From NCBI GenBank assembly GCA_963749575.1, contig CAVVNM010000012.1, forward strand, positions 434,001-498,000: DNA of 64,000 nt, written 5' to 3'. The position numbers were made by a program, and so were the translations under genes. The DNA is from JAMXLO01 sp963749575 (GTDB lineage: Bacteria; Pseudomonadota; Alphaproteobacteria; Acetobacterales; Acetobacteraceae). Below, piece after piece: positions 37,431 through 45,876 of the stretch. The notes beneath the pieces are model-generated. The model saw nothing but the letters and a program-made list of their open reading frames with translations, did not search any database and was not told the DNA's origin. Numbering within the stretch: position 1 is the first letter of the stretch; each line of letters begins with the position of its first letter.

Positions 37431-38538
37431 ATGAAAATCGACGACGTATCGCTGACCATCTTCACCTGGGACAACATCCCGGCGACGCGCTACCACCTCG
37501 GCTCGCTGGCATCATCCAGCCAGCAGTCTCGGCCTGCTGCGCATCCACACCGATGAGGGACTGGAAGGCCATGCCTTTCTCGGCGCGGCAACCAATCCGG
37601 CGGCGATGGACGGCCCGCAGCTCATCCGTTCGCTGAAGCCGATGCTGATGGGGCAAAACCCGCTCGAACGTGAGCGCCTCCACGGCGCTATGCGCCTGGT
37701 ATCGCGGGTCGTCAGCTATCGCACCATCGGTGCGGTGGACACCGCGCTGTGGGACCTCGCCGGTAAGATCGCCAAACTGCCGGTGCACGCGCTGATGGGC
37801 ACCTGTCGCACGTCGATCGTCGGCTATGCGAGTTCGCAGGTGCTGCCGGACATCGCCGCCTATGTCGATCAGGCGCAGACCTTCAAGGCGAACGGCTGGC
37901 GCGCCTACAAGATCCATCCGCCGCGCGATCCCGAGCAGGACATCAAGGTGTGCCAGGCGGTGCGCAAGGCTGTCGGCGACGACTTCCGGCTGATGCTCAA
38001 TTCGACCTGGAGCTACGACTACACCGAGGCGCTGCGCGTCGGCCGCGCGATCGAGGAGATGGGCTATTACTGGTACGAAGACCCGATGTCGGACGAGGAC
38101 ATCTACAATTACGTGAAGCTGCGCGAGAAGCTGGATATCCCGATCATGGCGACGGAGTTCCCTGCCGGCGGGCTGGAGACCTATCCGATCTGGCTGACCG
38201 AGCGCGCCACCGACTATCTGCGCGGCGATATTCCGAACAAGGGCGGTCTTACCACCATGCTGAAGACCGCGCATCTGGCCGAGGCGTTCAGCCTCAAATA
38301 CGAAGTGCACCATTCGGGCAATTCGTTGAACAATCTGGCGAACCTGCATCTCTGCATGGCGATCCGCAACACCACGATGTTCGAGGTGCTGTTGCCGGAT
38401 GGGGCGCACAAATACGGCATGGCCAAGGAGCTGGAGATCGATCGCGAGGGAATGCTGCATGCGCCGACGGGACCGGGGCTTGGAGCGGAGATCGACTTCG
38501 ATCTGATCAAGCGCAAGACCGAGGCCGTGCTGAGCTGA
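37431..38538 (+). pseudogene. Mandelate racemase/muconate-lactonizing (enolase superfamily) enzyme, frameshifted
   Basis: Enzyme of about 368 residues when repaired. The N-terminus (MKIDDVSLTIFTWDNIPATR, LGSLASSS) and the rest (GLLRIHTDEGLEGHAFLG onward) are in two frames; one extra base lies in 37510-37528, and the total of 1108 is 3n+1. Barrel features include GWRAYKIHPPRDPEQDIKV (the lysine end of the second strand) and RLMLNSTWSYDYTEALRVGR, where an Asp is more usual as the first metal ligand, then YYWYEDPM with the metal-ligand Glu. The substrate is probably a sugar acid or other hydroxy acid. It follows the CDGSH gene after a palindromic repeat. Confidence 0.85.
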
Positions 38539-38548
38539 ACCCGATTTC

Positions 38549-38570
38549 CGTCATCCCCGCGAAAGCGGGG
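38549..38570. repeat. Single arm of the dispersed GCGAAAGCGGGG repeat
   Basis: Twenty-two bases, CGTCATCCCCGCGAAAGCGGGG, match one arm of the palindrome at 37337-37410 (compare CGTCATTCCCGCGAAAGCGGGA). This half-copy fills the 34-base gap between the enolase-family gene and the convergent FAH-family gene. It contains the small hairpin CCCCGCGAAAGCGGGG. Confidence 0.75.
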
Positions 38571-38572
38571 CG

Positions 38573-39755
38573 CTATGTCAGCAGCCCGCGTGCCGCGAGA
38601 TTGCGCATCAGCGCGCCAACACCGAACGACCACGCCTCGCACCGATCGGTCGGCATCATCCGGTTCACCAGCCGCCCCAGCTTTGGCGCCGCGATCGTCA
38701 CGATATCACCGGTCTTGTGCGTGAACCCCTTGCCCGGCGCGCCGCGATCCTCCACCGGCGCGAACATCGTGCCGAGGAACAGCACCGCGCCATCCGGATA
38801 GCGATGGTGCGCGTTGACCGTCTGCGCCATCAGATCGGCCGGATCCCGGCTGATCTTTGCGATCGACGACGCGCCTTGCATCCGGAATCCATCCTGCCCC
38901 TCGACGCTCAGCGAGACCGTGGTCTGCCGGATGTCATCCAGCGTGAACCGCGCGTCGAAAAAGCGCAGGAACGGCCCGATCGCGCAGGATGCGTTGTTGT
39001 CCTTCGCCTTGCCGAGCAGCAATGCGGAGCGGCCTTCCACGTCGCGCAGGTTTACGTCGTTGCCCAGCGCCGCGGCGACGATGCGGCCCGTCGATGAAGC
39101 GGCCAGCACCACCTCCGGCTCCGGGTTGTTCCAAGAAGAATTCGGATGGATGCCGGCATCCATGGCGGTGCCGACCGCAGCCATCGGCTGCGCCTTGGTG
39201 AAGATCTCCGCATCCGGGCCGATCCCGACTTCCAGGGTACTGGCTCCACGCTCCCTGATCGATCAGCACCTGCTTCAGATGTGCCGCCTCCGCCGATCCC
39301 GGCTTCAGCTTTGCCAGATCATCGCCGACCAGCCGGTTCACCTCGGCGCGGATCGCCGCCGCGGCACTCAGGTCGCCGCGCGCACGTTCTTCGATCACGC
39401 GCTCGATCATCGACAGCACGAAAGTCACGCCGGCCGCCTTGATCGCCTGCAGATCGATCGGCGCCAGCAGCCACGGCTTGCCGCGATCGCGCGCATCGGG
39501 CGGCGTGTTTGCCAGCACGTCATCCAGCCTGCCGACGTGCTCGCCCTGTACGGCGCGCAGGCGTTCGGCCGGCGCATCGGCCTCGGATAGATCGCGCATG
39601 GTCGGGAAGCTTGCCGATATGTCGAGCAGATCGCCATCGCGCAACGCGACAACCGACGGCCCGCCAGCATCCGGTCGCCAGACCCGCCCTGCCAGCGCCG
39701 CGTCGGCGCTGTCGTCGGGCAGCACCGGCTGCAATGCCTCGCGAAACGCGGTCAT
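38573..39755 (-). pseudogene. Fumarylacetoacetate hydrolase-family protein, frameshifted
   Basis: Protein of about 393 residues when repaired. The N-terminal part (MTAFREALQPVLPDDS, ... LMSMIERVIEERARGDLS region) and the C-terminal part (AMDAGIHPNSSWNNPEPEVV, FMLGKAK-type segment LLLGKAKDNNASCAIGPFLR, and TGDIVTIAAPKLGRLVN) are in two frames. One extra base of the pair GG at 39242-39243 separates GAWS from STLEVGIGPDAEIFTKAQPM. The metal-binding glutamates (PEPEVV and related) are as in the family. Such proteins hydrolyse C-C bonds or decarboxylate oxo acids. It converges with the enolase-family gene, and is divergent from msrB. Confidence 0.85.
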
Positions 39756-39823
39756 GCTGCGTCCTCCCAAATCCAGGTACGGCACCCTATACTATGTCCG
39801 ACCATGAACCGGGAGACAGGCAT

Positions 39824-40252
39824 ATGAGGCTGTTCGGCTCGTCGCACACCGCGGATGCGGAGACCTATCCCGTCACCCACACCGAGGAAGAGTGGCGCGC
39901 GCAGCTGTCGCCCGCGCAATACCAGGTGCTGCGCAAACACGGCACCGAGCGCGCCGGAACCAGCCCGCTGAACACGGAGAAGCGGCACGGCAAGTTCACC
40001 TGCGCCGCCTGCGGCCAGGAGGTGTTCGCATCGGAAACCAAGTTCGAGAGCGGCACCGGCTGGCCCAGCTTCTATCAGCCGCTGGAAGGCGCCGTCGGCA
40101 CCAGCGAGGACAGCGCCTTCTTCATGAAGCGCACCGAGGTGCATTGCAGCCGGTGCGGCGGCCATCTCGGCCACGTGTTCGACGACGGCCCGCGACCGAC
40201 CGGACAGCGCTATTGCATGAACGGCGTGGCGATGGACTTCAAGCCCGACTGA
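39824..40252 (+). CDS. msrB: Peptide-methionine (R)-S-oxide reductase, MsrB
   Basis: Repairs methionine R-sulfoxide in proteins using thioredoxin. It is 142 residues long. The zinc site is made of C-A-A-C and C-S-R-C pairs (FTCAACGQEVFASETKFESG, VHCSRCGGHLGHVFDDGP), and the catalytic cysteine is in RYCMNGVAMDF. GTGWPSFYQPL is the family substrate-site segment. A GGGAGA ribosome site precedes the ATG. Its 3' end overlaps an enolase-superfamily remnant on the other strand. No signal peptide, so cytosolic. Confidence 0.93.
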   Translation: MRLFGSSHTADAETYPVTHTEEEWRAQLSPAQYQVLRKHGTERAGTSPLNTEKRHGKFTCAACGQEVFASETKFESGTGWPSFYQPLEGAVGTSEDSAFFMKRTEVHCSRCGGHLGHVFDDGPRPTGQRYCMNGVAMDFKPD

Positions 40253-40406
40253 ACCGTCGCACCGCCGCGTCGTCCGGCGTCACGCCTAGGCCCGGCCCTT
40301 TCGGCACACCCAGATGTCCGTCCGCATAGCGGAGCGGTTCGACCAGGATGTCGTTGTGCAACGCGGTGCGGCCGACGTCGACGCGGATATCGCGGATGCG
40401 GGACAT
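40239..40406 (-). pseudogene. Remnant of a mandelate racemase/enolase-superfamily gene, interior deleted
   Basis: A 55-residue frame begins MSRIRDIRVDVGRTALHNDI and continues ILVEPLRYADGHLGVPKGPG, then LGVTPDDAAVRRFSRA. The first ten residues look like an enolase-superfamily N-terminus and the last 35 like its C-terminus (compare GELIVPKGPGWGVEVNEAAV in the gene at 55.7 kb). The 300 or so residues between, with all catalytic groups, are gone, while the join stays in frame. The ATG still follows GGAG-like bases. It is a deletion scar rather than a new gene, although a short product could be made. Confidence 0.7.
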
Positions 40407-40484
40407 GGTGGAACTCCCGACCTGCGAGGCGGCTTGGATGAGGAGCAGCACGTAACGACAGCGTGCCGACGAAAGGAACCCGAC

Positions 40485-41552
40485 ATGCAACGCGCCAGAC
40501 TGCGGGAAATCGGCATCACCACCGGCACCCTGCCGCCGGGGAAATGGAACGCCATTACCGACGTGCCCGGCGTGCGTGTCGGCTACACCACGCTGATCCG
40601 TGACGCGCCGTCGGTGGTCCGCACCGGCGTCACCGCTATCTGGCCGCGCGGACCGGAGCTGTGGACCGATGCGGTGTTCGCCGGCATCCACTCGTTCAAC
40701 GGCAACGGCGAGATGACCGGCTGGGCGTGGCTCGCCGAACAGGGGCTGCTGGCCTCGCCGATTGCCATCACCAACACGCATGCGGTCGGCGTGGTGCGCG
40801 ATGCGATCTGTGCGCTTGCCGCGCGCGACAAGGTGCCGATGCCATGGCTGCTGCCGGTCGTGGCGGAAACCTATGACGGTTGGCTCAACGATGCGACGAG
40901 CTTTCCTGTCACCGCCGAGCATGCGCTCGCCGCGCTCGATGGCGCCACGACGGGACCGATCGCCGAAGGCAATGTCGGCGGCGGCACCGGCATGATCTGC
41001 CACGAATTCAAGGGCGGTACCGGCACCGCATCGCGTCTGGTGCAGGTGGCGGGCGAGACGTTCGCCGTCGGTGCATTGGTGCAGGCGAACTACGGTGCGC
41101 GCGAGCTGTTGCGCATCGACGGCGTGCCGGTTGGGCGTGAGATCGACGCCGACCGCGTGCCGTCGCATCGTGATGCCGGCTCGATCATCGCGGTGCTGGC
41201 GACCGATGCACCGCTGCTGCCGATCCAGTGCCAGCGCCTGGCCCGACGTGCCACCACCGGCCTCGCCTGGGTTGGCGGCATCGGTGCCAACAGCAGCGGC
41301 GACATCTTCCTCGCCTTCGCGACCGGCAATCATGTGCGTTTGGACGAGGCGATCAGCAATGTTCGGATGCTGTCGCCCGACAACATGACCGCGCTGTTCC
41401 AGGCCGCGGCGGAAGCGACCGAGGAAGCGATCCTCAACGCGCTTACCGCGGCGGAAACAATGACCGGCGTGCACGACCATACCGCGCGGGCGTTGCCGCT
41501 CGACATGCTCACCGAGGTCATGCGCCGCTATCGCCCTACTGCTGTATGCTGA
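40485..41552 (+). CDS. P1 family (DmpA-type) aminopeptidase
   Basis: Self-processing N-terminal-nucleophile hydrolase of 355 residues that acts on N-terminal D- or L-amino acids. N-terminal ITDVPGVRVGYTTLIRDA and FAGIHSFNGNGEMTGWAWLA are typical. The site of self-cleavage, normally Gly-Ser-Gly-Asp, reads GANSSGDIFLAFATGN here, with Ser instead of Gly before the nucleophile position. IAEGNVGGGTGMICHEFKGG supports the active site. ATG after GAAAGGAACC. The gene is divergent from the enolase-family remnant and just upstream of phosphoketolase. It may cleave peptides or amides in the same catabolic area. Confidence 0.88.
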   Translation: MQRARLREIGITTGTLPPGKWNAITDVPGVRVGYTTLIRDAPSVVRTGVTAIWPRGPELWTDAVFAGIHSFNGNGEMTGWAWLAEQGLLASPIAITNTHAVGVVRDAICALAARDKVPMPWLLPVVAETYDGWLNDATSFPVTAEHALAALDGATTGPIAEGNVGGGTGMICHEFKGGTGTASRLVQVAGETFAVGALVQANYGARELLRIDGVPVGREIDADRVPSHRDAGSIIAVLATDAPLLPIQCQRLARRATTGLAWVGGIGANSSGDIFLAFATGNHVRLDEAISNVRMLSPDNMTALFQAAAEATEEAILNALTAAETMTGVHDHTARALPLDMLTEVMRRYRPTAVC

Positions 41553-41645
41553 GGACAGGATTTCACCTGATGGTCGCATTGCGGCTCTTGATCGCTACCC
41601 GTCACTCAGCACATGCGAGTCGGCGCTGACACCAGGAGGTCCGAC

Positions 41646-44039
41646 ATGCCCGATCTCGGCACACACCGCGCAGGCACCGGCCCGCTGACACCAGACCTGC
41701 TGCGACGGATGGATGCCTGGTGGCGGGCGGCCAATTATCTGTCGGTCGGCCAGATCTATCTGATGGCCAATCCGCTGCTCCGCGAGCCGCTCCGGAAAGA
41801 TCACATCAAGCCGCGGCTGCTCGGGCATTGGGGCACCACGCCCGGACTGAACTTCATCTACGTGCACGTCAACCGGCTGATCAACGAGCACGACCTGAAT
41901 GCCATCTACGTCACTGGCCCCGGACATGGCGGCCCGGGCCTGGTCGCGAACACCTATCTCGAAGGCAGCTACAGTGAGGTCTATCCGAACATCCCGCAGA
42001 ACGAAGCGGGCATGCATCGGCTGTTCACGCAGTTCTCGTTTCCCGGAGGCATTCCGAGCCATGTCGCGCCGGAGACGCCCGGTTCGATCAACGAAGGTGG
42101 TGAACTTGGCTATTCGCTGCTGCACGCCTACGGCGCGGTGTTCGACAATCCGGATCTGCTGGCATGCTGCGTGGTCGGCGACGGCGAGGCCGAGACCGGC
42201 CCGTTGGCGGCGAGCTGGCATTCCAACAAGTTCCTCAATCCGGTACGCGACGGCGTGGTGCTGCCGATCCTGCACCTGAACGGCTACAAGATCGCCGGAC
42301 CGACCGTGCTGGCGCGGATACCGGAAGAGGAACTGCGGCAGCTTCTCACCGGCTACGGCTACCGCCCGGTGTTCGTCACCGGCGACGACCCGCACGCGAT
42401 GCACCAACTGATGGCGCGAACGCTCGATGCGGTTCACGCCGACATCAAGTCGATCCAGGACCGTGCGCGATCCGAAGGCTTCTCCGAACGTCCTGCGTGG
42501 CCGATGATCGTGTTGCGCACGCCGAAGGGCTGGACCGGCCCGAAGGTCGTGGACGGCCATCAGGTCGAGGGCACCTTCCGCGCGCACCAGGTGCCGCTGG
42601 GGGAGGTGCGCACCAATCCCGACCATCTTCGCATGCTCGAGGACTGGATGAAGAGCTACCGGCCCGAGGACCTGTTCGATGCGAACGGACGGTTGCTGGA
42701 GGAACTGACATCGCTGGCGCCAAAGGGCGATCGGCGCATGGGGGCGAATCCGCACGCCAACGGCGGTCTGCTGCTGAAGGACCTGGAGCTTCCCGATTTC
42801 CGCAGCTATGCGGTGGATGTGCCGAAGCCCGGTGGTGTGGAGAGCGAGGCCACGCGCATCACCGGACACTTCCTGCGCGACGTGTTCAGGCTGAACAACG
42901 CGACGCACAACTTCCGGCTGATGGGGCCCGACGAGACGGAGTCGAACCGGTTGGGGGCGGTGTTCGAGGTGACCGATCGGGTGTCCACCGCGCGCGTCCT
43001 GCCGACCGACGACCACATCGCGCCGGACGGCCGCGTGATGGAGGTGCTGAGCGAGCATCTGTGCCAGGGCTGGCTGGAAGGCTATCTGCTTACCGGGCGC
43101 CACGGGTTCTTCTCGTGCTACGAGGCGTTCATCCACATCATCGATGCGATGTTCAACCAGCACGCCAAGTGGCTGAAGGTGTGCCGGACGATCCCCTGGC
43201 GTCGGCCGATCGCCTCGTTGAACTACCTGCTCACCAGCCACGTCTGGCGGCAGGACCACAACGGCTTCAGCCATCAGGATCCCGGCTTCATCGACCACGT
43301 GGTGAACAAAAAGGCGGACATCGTGCGGATCTACCTGCCGCCCGATGCCAACACGCTGCTGTCGGTGGTCGATCACTGCCTGCGCAGTCGCGACTATGTC
43401 AACGTTATCGTCGCCGGCAAGCAGCCGGCGCCGCAATGGCTCGACATGGACGCGGCGATCCGCCACTGCACGGTGGGTGTCGGCATCTGGACCTGGGCGA
43501 GCAACGATGCTGCCGTAGAGCCCGACGTGGTGATGGCCTGCGCCGGCGACGTGCCGACACTCGAGACGCTCGCCGCCGTCGATCTGCTGCGGACGCATCT
43601 GCCCGATCTGAAGGTGCGCGTGGTCAACGTGGTGGACCTGATGACGCTACAACCAGCGACCGAGCATCCGCACGGTCTGTCCGACTGGGAGTTCGATTCG
43701 ATCTTCACTCCCGATCGGCCGGTGATCTTCGCGTTCCATGGCTATCCGTGGCTGATCCATCGGCTGATCTATCGGCGATCGGCGTCGGATCGTTTCCATG
43801 TGCGCGGCTACAAGGAGGAGGGCACAACCACGACGCCATTCGACATGACGGTGCTGAACGATCTCGATCGCTTCCATCTGGCCGGCGATGTGATCGATCG
43901 GGTGCCGCGGGTGCGAGGCGTCGCCGGGCACGTGAAGCAGTTCCTGCGCGACCGGCTGGTGGAGCATCACCAGTATGTGCGGACGCATGGCGAGGACCTG
44001 CCGGACGTGCGCGACTGGCGTTGGGGTGGAGGTCGGTAG
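41646..44039 (+). CDS. xfp: Phosphoketolase (xylulose-5-P/fructose-6-P)
   Basis: Thiamine-diphosphate enzyme of 797 residues that cleaves xylulose 5-phosphate (and often fructose 6-phosphate) to acetyl phosphate plus an aldose phosphate. Features in order: YLSVGQIYLMANPLLREPLR, YVTGPGHGGPGLVANTYLEG, the QNEAGMHRLFTQFSFPGGIP block and the TPP-binding CVVGDGEAETGPLAASWHSN. Then GYGYRPVFVTGDD and the C-terminal RGYKEEGTTTTPFDMTVLND. An AGGAGGT ribosome site sits six bases before the ATG. No acetate kinase or phosphotransacetylase is adjacent in the window, so the acetyl phosphate must be used by a gene elsewhere. The enzyme would provide a carbon-saving acetyl route from pentoses. Confidence 0.95.
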   Translation: MPDLGTHRAGTGPLTPDLLRRMDAWWRAANYLSVGQIYLMANPLLREPLRKDHIKPRLLGHWGTTPGLNFIYVHVNRLINEHDLNAIYVTGPGHGGPGLVANTYLEGSYSEVYPNIPQNEAGMHRLFTQFSFPGGIPSHVAPETPGSINEGGELGYSLLHAYGAVFDNPDLLACCVVGDGEAETGPLAASWHSNKFLNPVRDGVVLPILHLNGYKIAGPTVLARIPEEELRQLLTGYGYRPVFVTGDDPHAMHQLMARTLDAVHADIKSIQDRARSEGFSERPAWPMIVLRTPKGWTGPKVVDGHQVEGTFRAHQVPLGEVRTNPDHLRMLEDWMKSYRPEDLFDANGRLLEELTSLAPKGDRRMGANPHANGGLLLKDLELPDFRSYAVDVPKPGGVESEATRITGHFLRDVFRLNNATHNFRLMGPDETESNRLGAVFEVTDRVSTARVLPTDDHIAPDGRVMEVLSEHLCQGWLEGYLLTGRHGFFSCYEAFIHIIDAMFNQHAKWLKVCRTIPWRRPIASLNYLLTSHVWRQDHNGFSHQDPGFIDHVVNKKADIVRIYLPPDANTLLSVVDHCLRSRDYVNVIVAGKQPAPQWLDMDAAIRHCTVGVGIWTWASNDAAVEPDVVMACAGDVPTLETLAAVDLLRTHLPDLKVRVVNVVDLMTLQPATEHPHGLSDWEFDSIFTPDRPVIFAFHGYPWLIHRLIYRRSASDRFHVRGYKEEGTTTTPFDMTVLNDLDRFHLAGDVIDRVPRVRGVAGHVKQFLRDRLVEHHQYVRTHGEDLPDVRDWRWGGGR

Positions 44040-44160
44040 GGCATCGAGCCACCTGGGCGGCATTGTCGCGAACTTGTGATCTTCGCGGATGGCGCGATAG
44101 TTGTTATCAGTTCTTCGCCGTTCCGACGTGGCGTTGGCGGTCTTGCATGGAGCTTCAGGC

Positions 44161-44731
44161 ATGCCCGGCAATGCAGCGAAAACCCTGGCGCTGGCGTCAC
44201 TTGGATTGCTGGGAGCGTGTGCAACCTATGTTCCGCCGCCGCCGGCGGAGCCCGAGGCGTTTTCTCGCGATCTGCGAGGGTCGTATGACCGGACCTGGTC
44301 CGCGGTCACTTATGTGGCCGGCGCGAGCTTCTTCAAGATCAAAGCCTTCGAGAAGGCCAGCGGGTTGATGACGGTCGATTTCGATTTACGCGACATCACG
44401 CCGTATGTTGACTGCGGCACCGCTCAAAACAGCACGACCCATCAGGCGACTCCGGCACTTCTCGCGCTCGGACTCACCAAGATTTCTCTTGAGGGAACAG
44501 CAAACATCAATATTCGGTCACAAGGATCGAATCGAACCGCTATTCAGTTCAACAGCCAGTACACGCTGGACGGCTTCAGACCGGATCCTGTACGGGGGAC
44601 TCGCGCGGGTCGTCGAATGGAAATTCAATAGTGGATCATCGGACACTCAGAACCTGGGTGTGCTTGTTACTTGCCGTTCATCCTACAAGATTGAGCGTGA
44701 TTTTCTGAACGAGGTTTCTGCTCGATTGTGA
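44161..44731 (+). pseudogene. Small lipoprotein, frameshifted
   Basis: Envelope lipoprotein of about 189 residues when repaired. The signal (MPGNAAKTLALASLGLLGAC) has a lipobox L-G-A-C with the acylated cysteine at residue 20. The rest is beta-rich (YDRTWSAVTYVAGASFFKIK, TANINIRSQGSNRTAIQFNS). After QYTLDGFR the frame breaks; dropping one C at 44581-44582 continues RILYGGLARVVEWKFNSGSS, then NLGVLVTCRSSYKIERDFLN. The length of 571 is 3n+1. Family not recognised. It converges with a decayed MFS gene. Confidence 0.7.
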
Positions 44732-44756
44732 CAGCGACACTGAATATCCACCACAA

Positions 44757-45231
44757 TCACCGGCTTGCTCTCGCCTTCGGCGCCGTGAACCGCACCCGGA
44801 CCAGGTTGATCAGCAGCAATGCCGTGGTCACCGCAACGGCAAATCATTTCCCCGGAGTTGCCACGCTGGCGTCCTTCGCCCGACGGGTTGAAGCGTTCCG
44901 GCACGAAGCGCCAGGTGCCGAGAAGCGCCACCAGCGAGAGCGCGCGCCGGCGAAAAACAACGGCATGCGGTAACTGCCGGGGACCTCCGCCACCACGCCG
45001 CCTACGATCGGCTCGATCAGCGATCCCACCGAGATGGCGATGAACGAGGTGATAGGGGCAGGCACACCCGACCAGACCGCCTCGCGTCACGGTACGCCGA
45101 GTTCGGGAGGGAACAGCGGCATGATCGGGCTCAGGATGCGGAACGAGATGCCCATCACGAACTGTACCCCGACCATCGTTCCCAGCGTGCTCGGCCAGGG
45201 GCTGCGCCTCGCCGAGTGGCGTCGCGCTCAT
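44757..45231 (-). pseudogene. Decayed MFS-type transporter (internal deletion, shifts and stop)
   Basis: Pieces of one membrane transporter can be followed over 475 bases instead of about 1.2 kb: MSATPLGEAQPLAEH, then in another frame GTMVGVQFVMGISFRILSPI, a stop codon after LGVP, PITSFIAISVGSLIEPIVGG and YRMPLFFAGA, then LSLVALLGTWRFVPERFNPS in a further frame, and a final helix AVAVTTALLLINLVRVRFTA to a stop at 44757. The central third of the gene is missing. At least two frame changes and one stop make this genuine decay, unlike the single-base lesions elsewhere in the window. Confidence 0.65.
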
Positions 45232-45362
45232 TTATTCGTTGCCTTCGGTCGCATGGCGGCACAATTCGGGTGATCCGCCGGTGTGGAAAGCGCACCGGCA
45301 CCGGCCCTTTGCCGATTGAGCGCCAAGCGCTATCTGTATTTCGCATTCTACGAGGTCATTGC

Positions 45363-45857
45363 ATGGCAGAGGACAAGGAGCAGCAGCCGGAAAGCCTGCT
45401 CCCCTACGATGAATGGGTGGAGGAGGCGATGCGTCAGGTCGTGGTGCGCGCGCTGGCCCATGTCGCCGCCGCCGGCCTGCCCGGCGAGCACCATTTCTAT
45501 CTGACATTCCGCACCGACTGTCCCGGCGTGGTGATACCGCCGCGGCTACGCGCGCAGTATCCGCAGGAGATGACGATCGTTCTGCAGCACCAGTTCTGGG
45601 ACCTGAAGATGGACCAGGAGGCGGGACTGATCAGCGTCGGCCTGTCGTTCGGTGGCGTGCCCGCTTCGCTGGTGGTCCCGCTCGGCGCGGTGACCGGATT
45701 TGCCGATCCTTTCGTGCGCTACGGGCTGCGGTTCCGACAGGTTCCGGCGGCGGAGGCTGTCGAGGAGGTGGAACCGGAGCCGAGTGAACAGCCGACCGAG
45801 GAGCCGCAGGTGGTGAGCCTGGATGCATTCCGACGCCGACCGCCGTCGAAAACCTAG
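45363..45857 (+). CDS. sspB: SspB-type ClpXP adaptor, alphaproteobacterial form
   Basis: Protein of 164 residues that delivers ssrA-tagged or other substrates to the ClpXP protease. The compact beta domain includes HFYLTFRTDCPGVVIPPRLR, YPQEMTIVLQHQFWDLKMDQ and FSVGLSFGG-like ISVGLSFGGVPASLVVPLGA. An acidic, disordered linker (EEVEPEPSEQPTEEPQ) leads to a C-terminal tail VVSLDAFRRRPPSKT, the segment that docks on ClpX. GCATGG start within a weak ribosome context. Fumarase follows after 19 bases, a neighbour commonly seen with this gene in alphaproteobacteria. Confidence 0.88.
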   Translation: MAEDKEQQPESLLPYDEWVEEAMRQVVVRALAHVAAAGLPGEHHFYLTFRTDCPGVVIPPRLRAQYPQEMTIVLQHQFWDLKMDQEAGLISVGLSFGGVPASLVVPLGAVTGFADPFVRYGLRFRQVPAAEAVEEVEPEPSEQPTEEPQVVSLDAFRRRPPSKT

Positions 45858-45876
45858 CCAGTACAGAGAGCAAGCG

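Noticed and set aside
41595..43598. 667-residue minus-strand frame opposite phosphoketolase
   Set aside because: It is the antisense shadow of a well-conserved gene, with biased composition and no motif.
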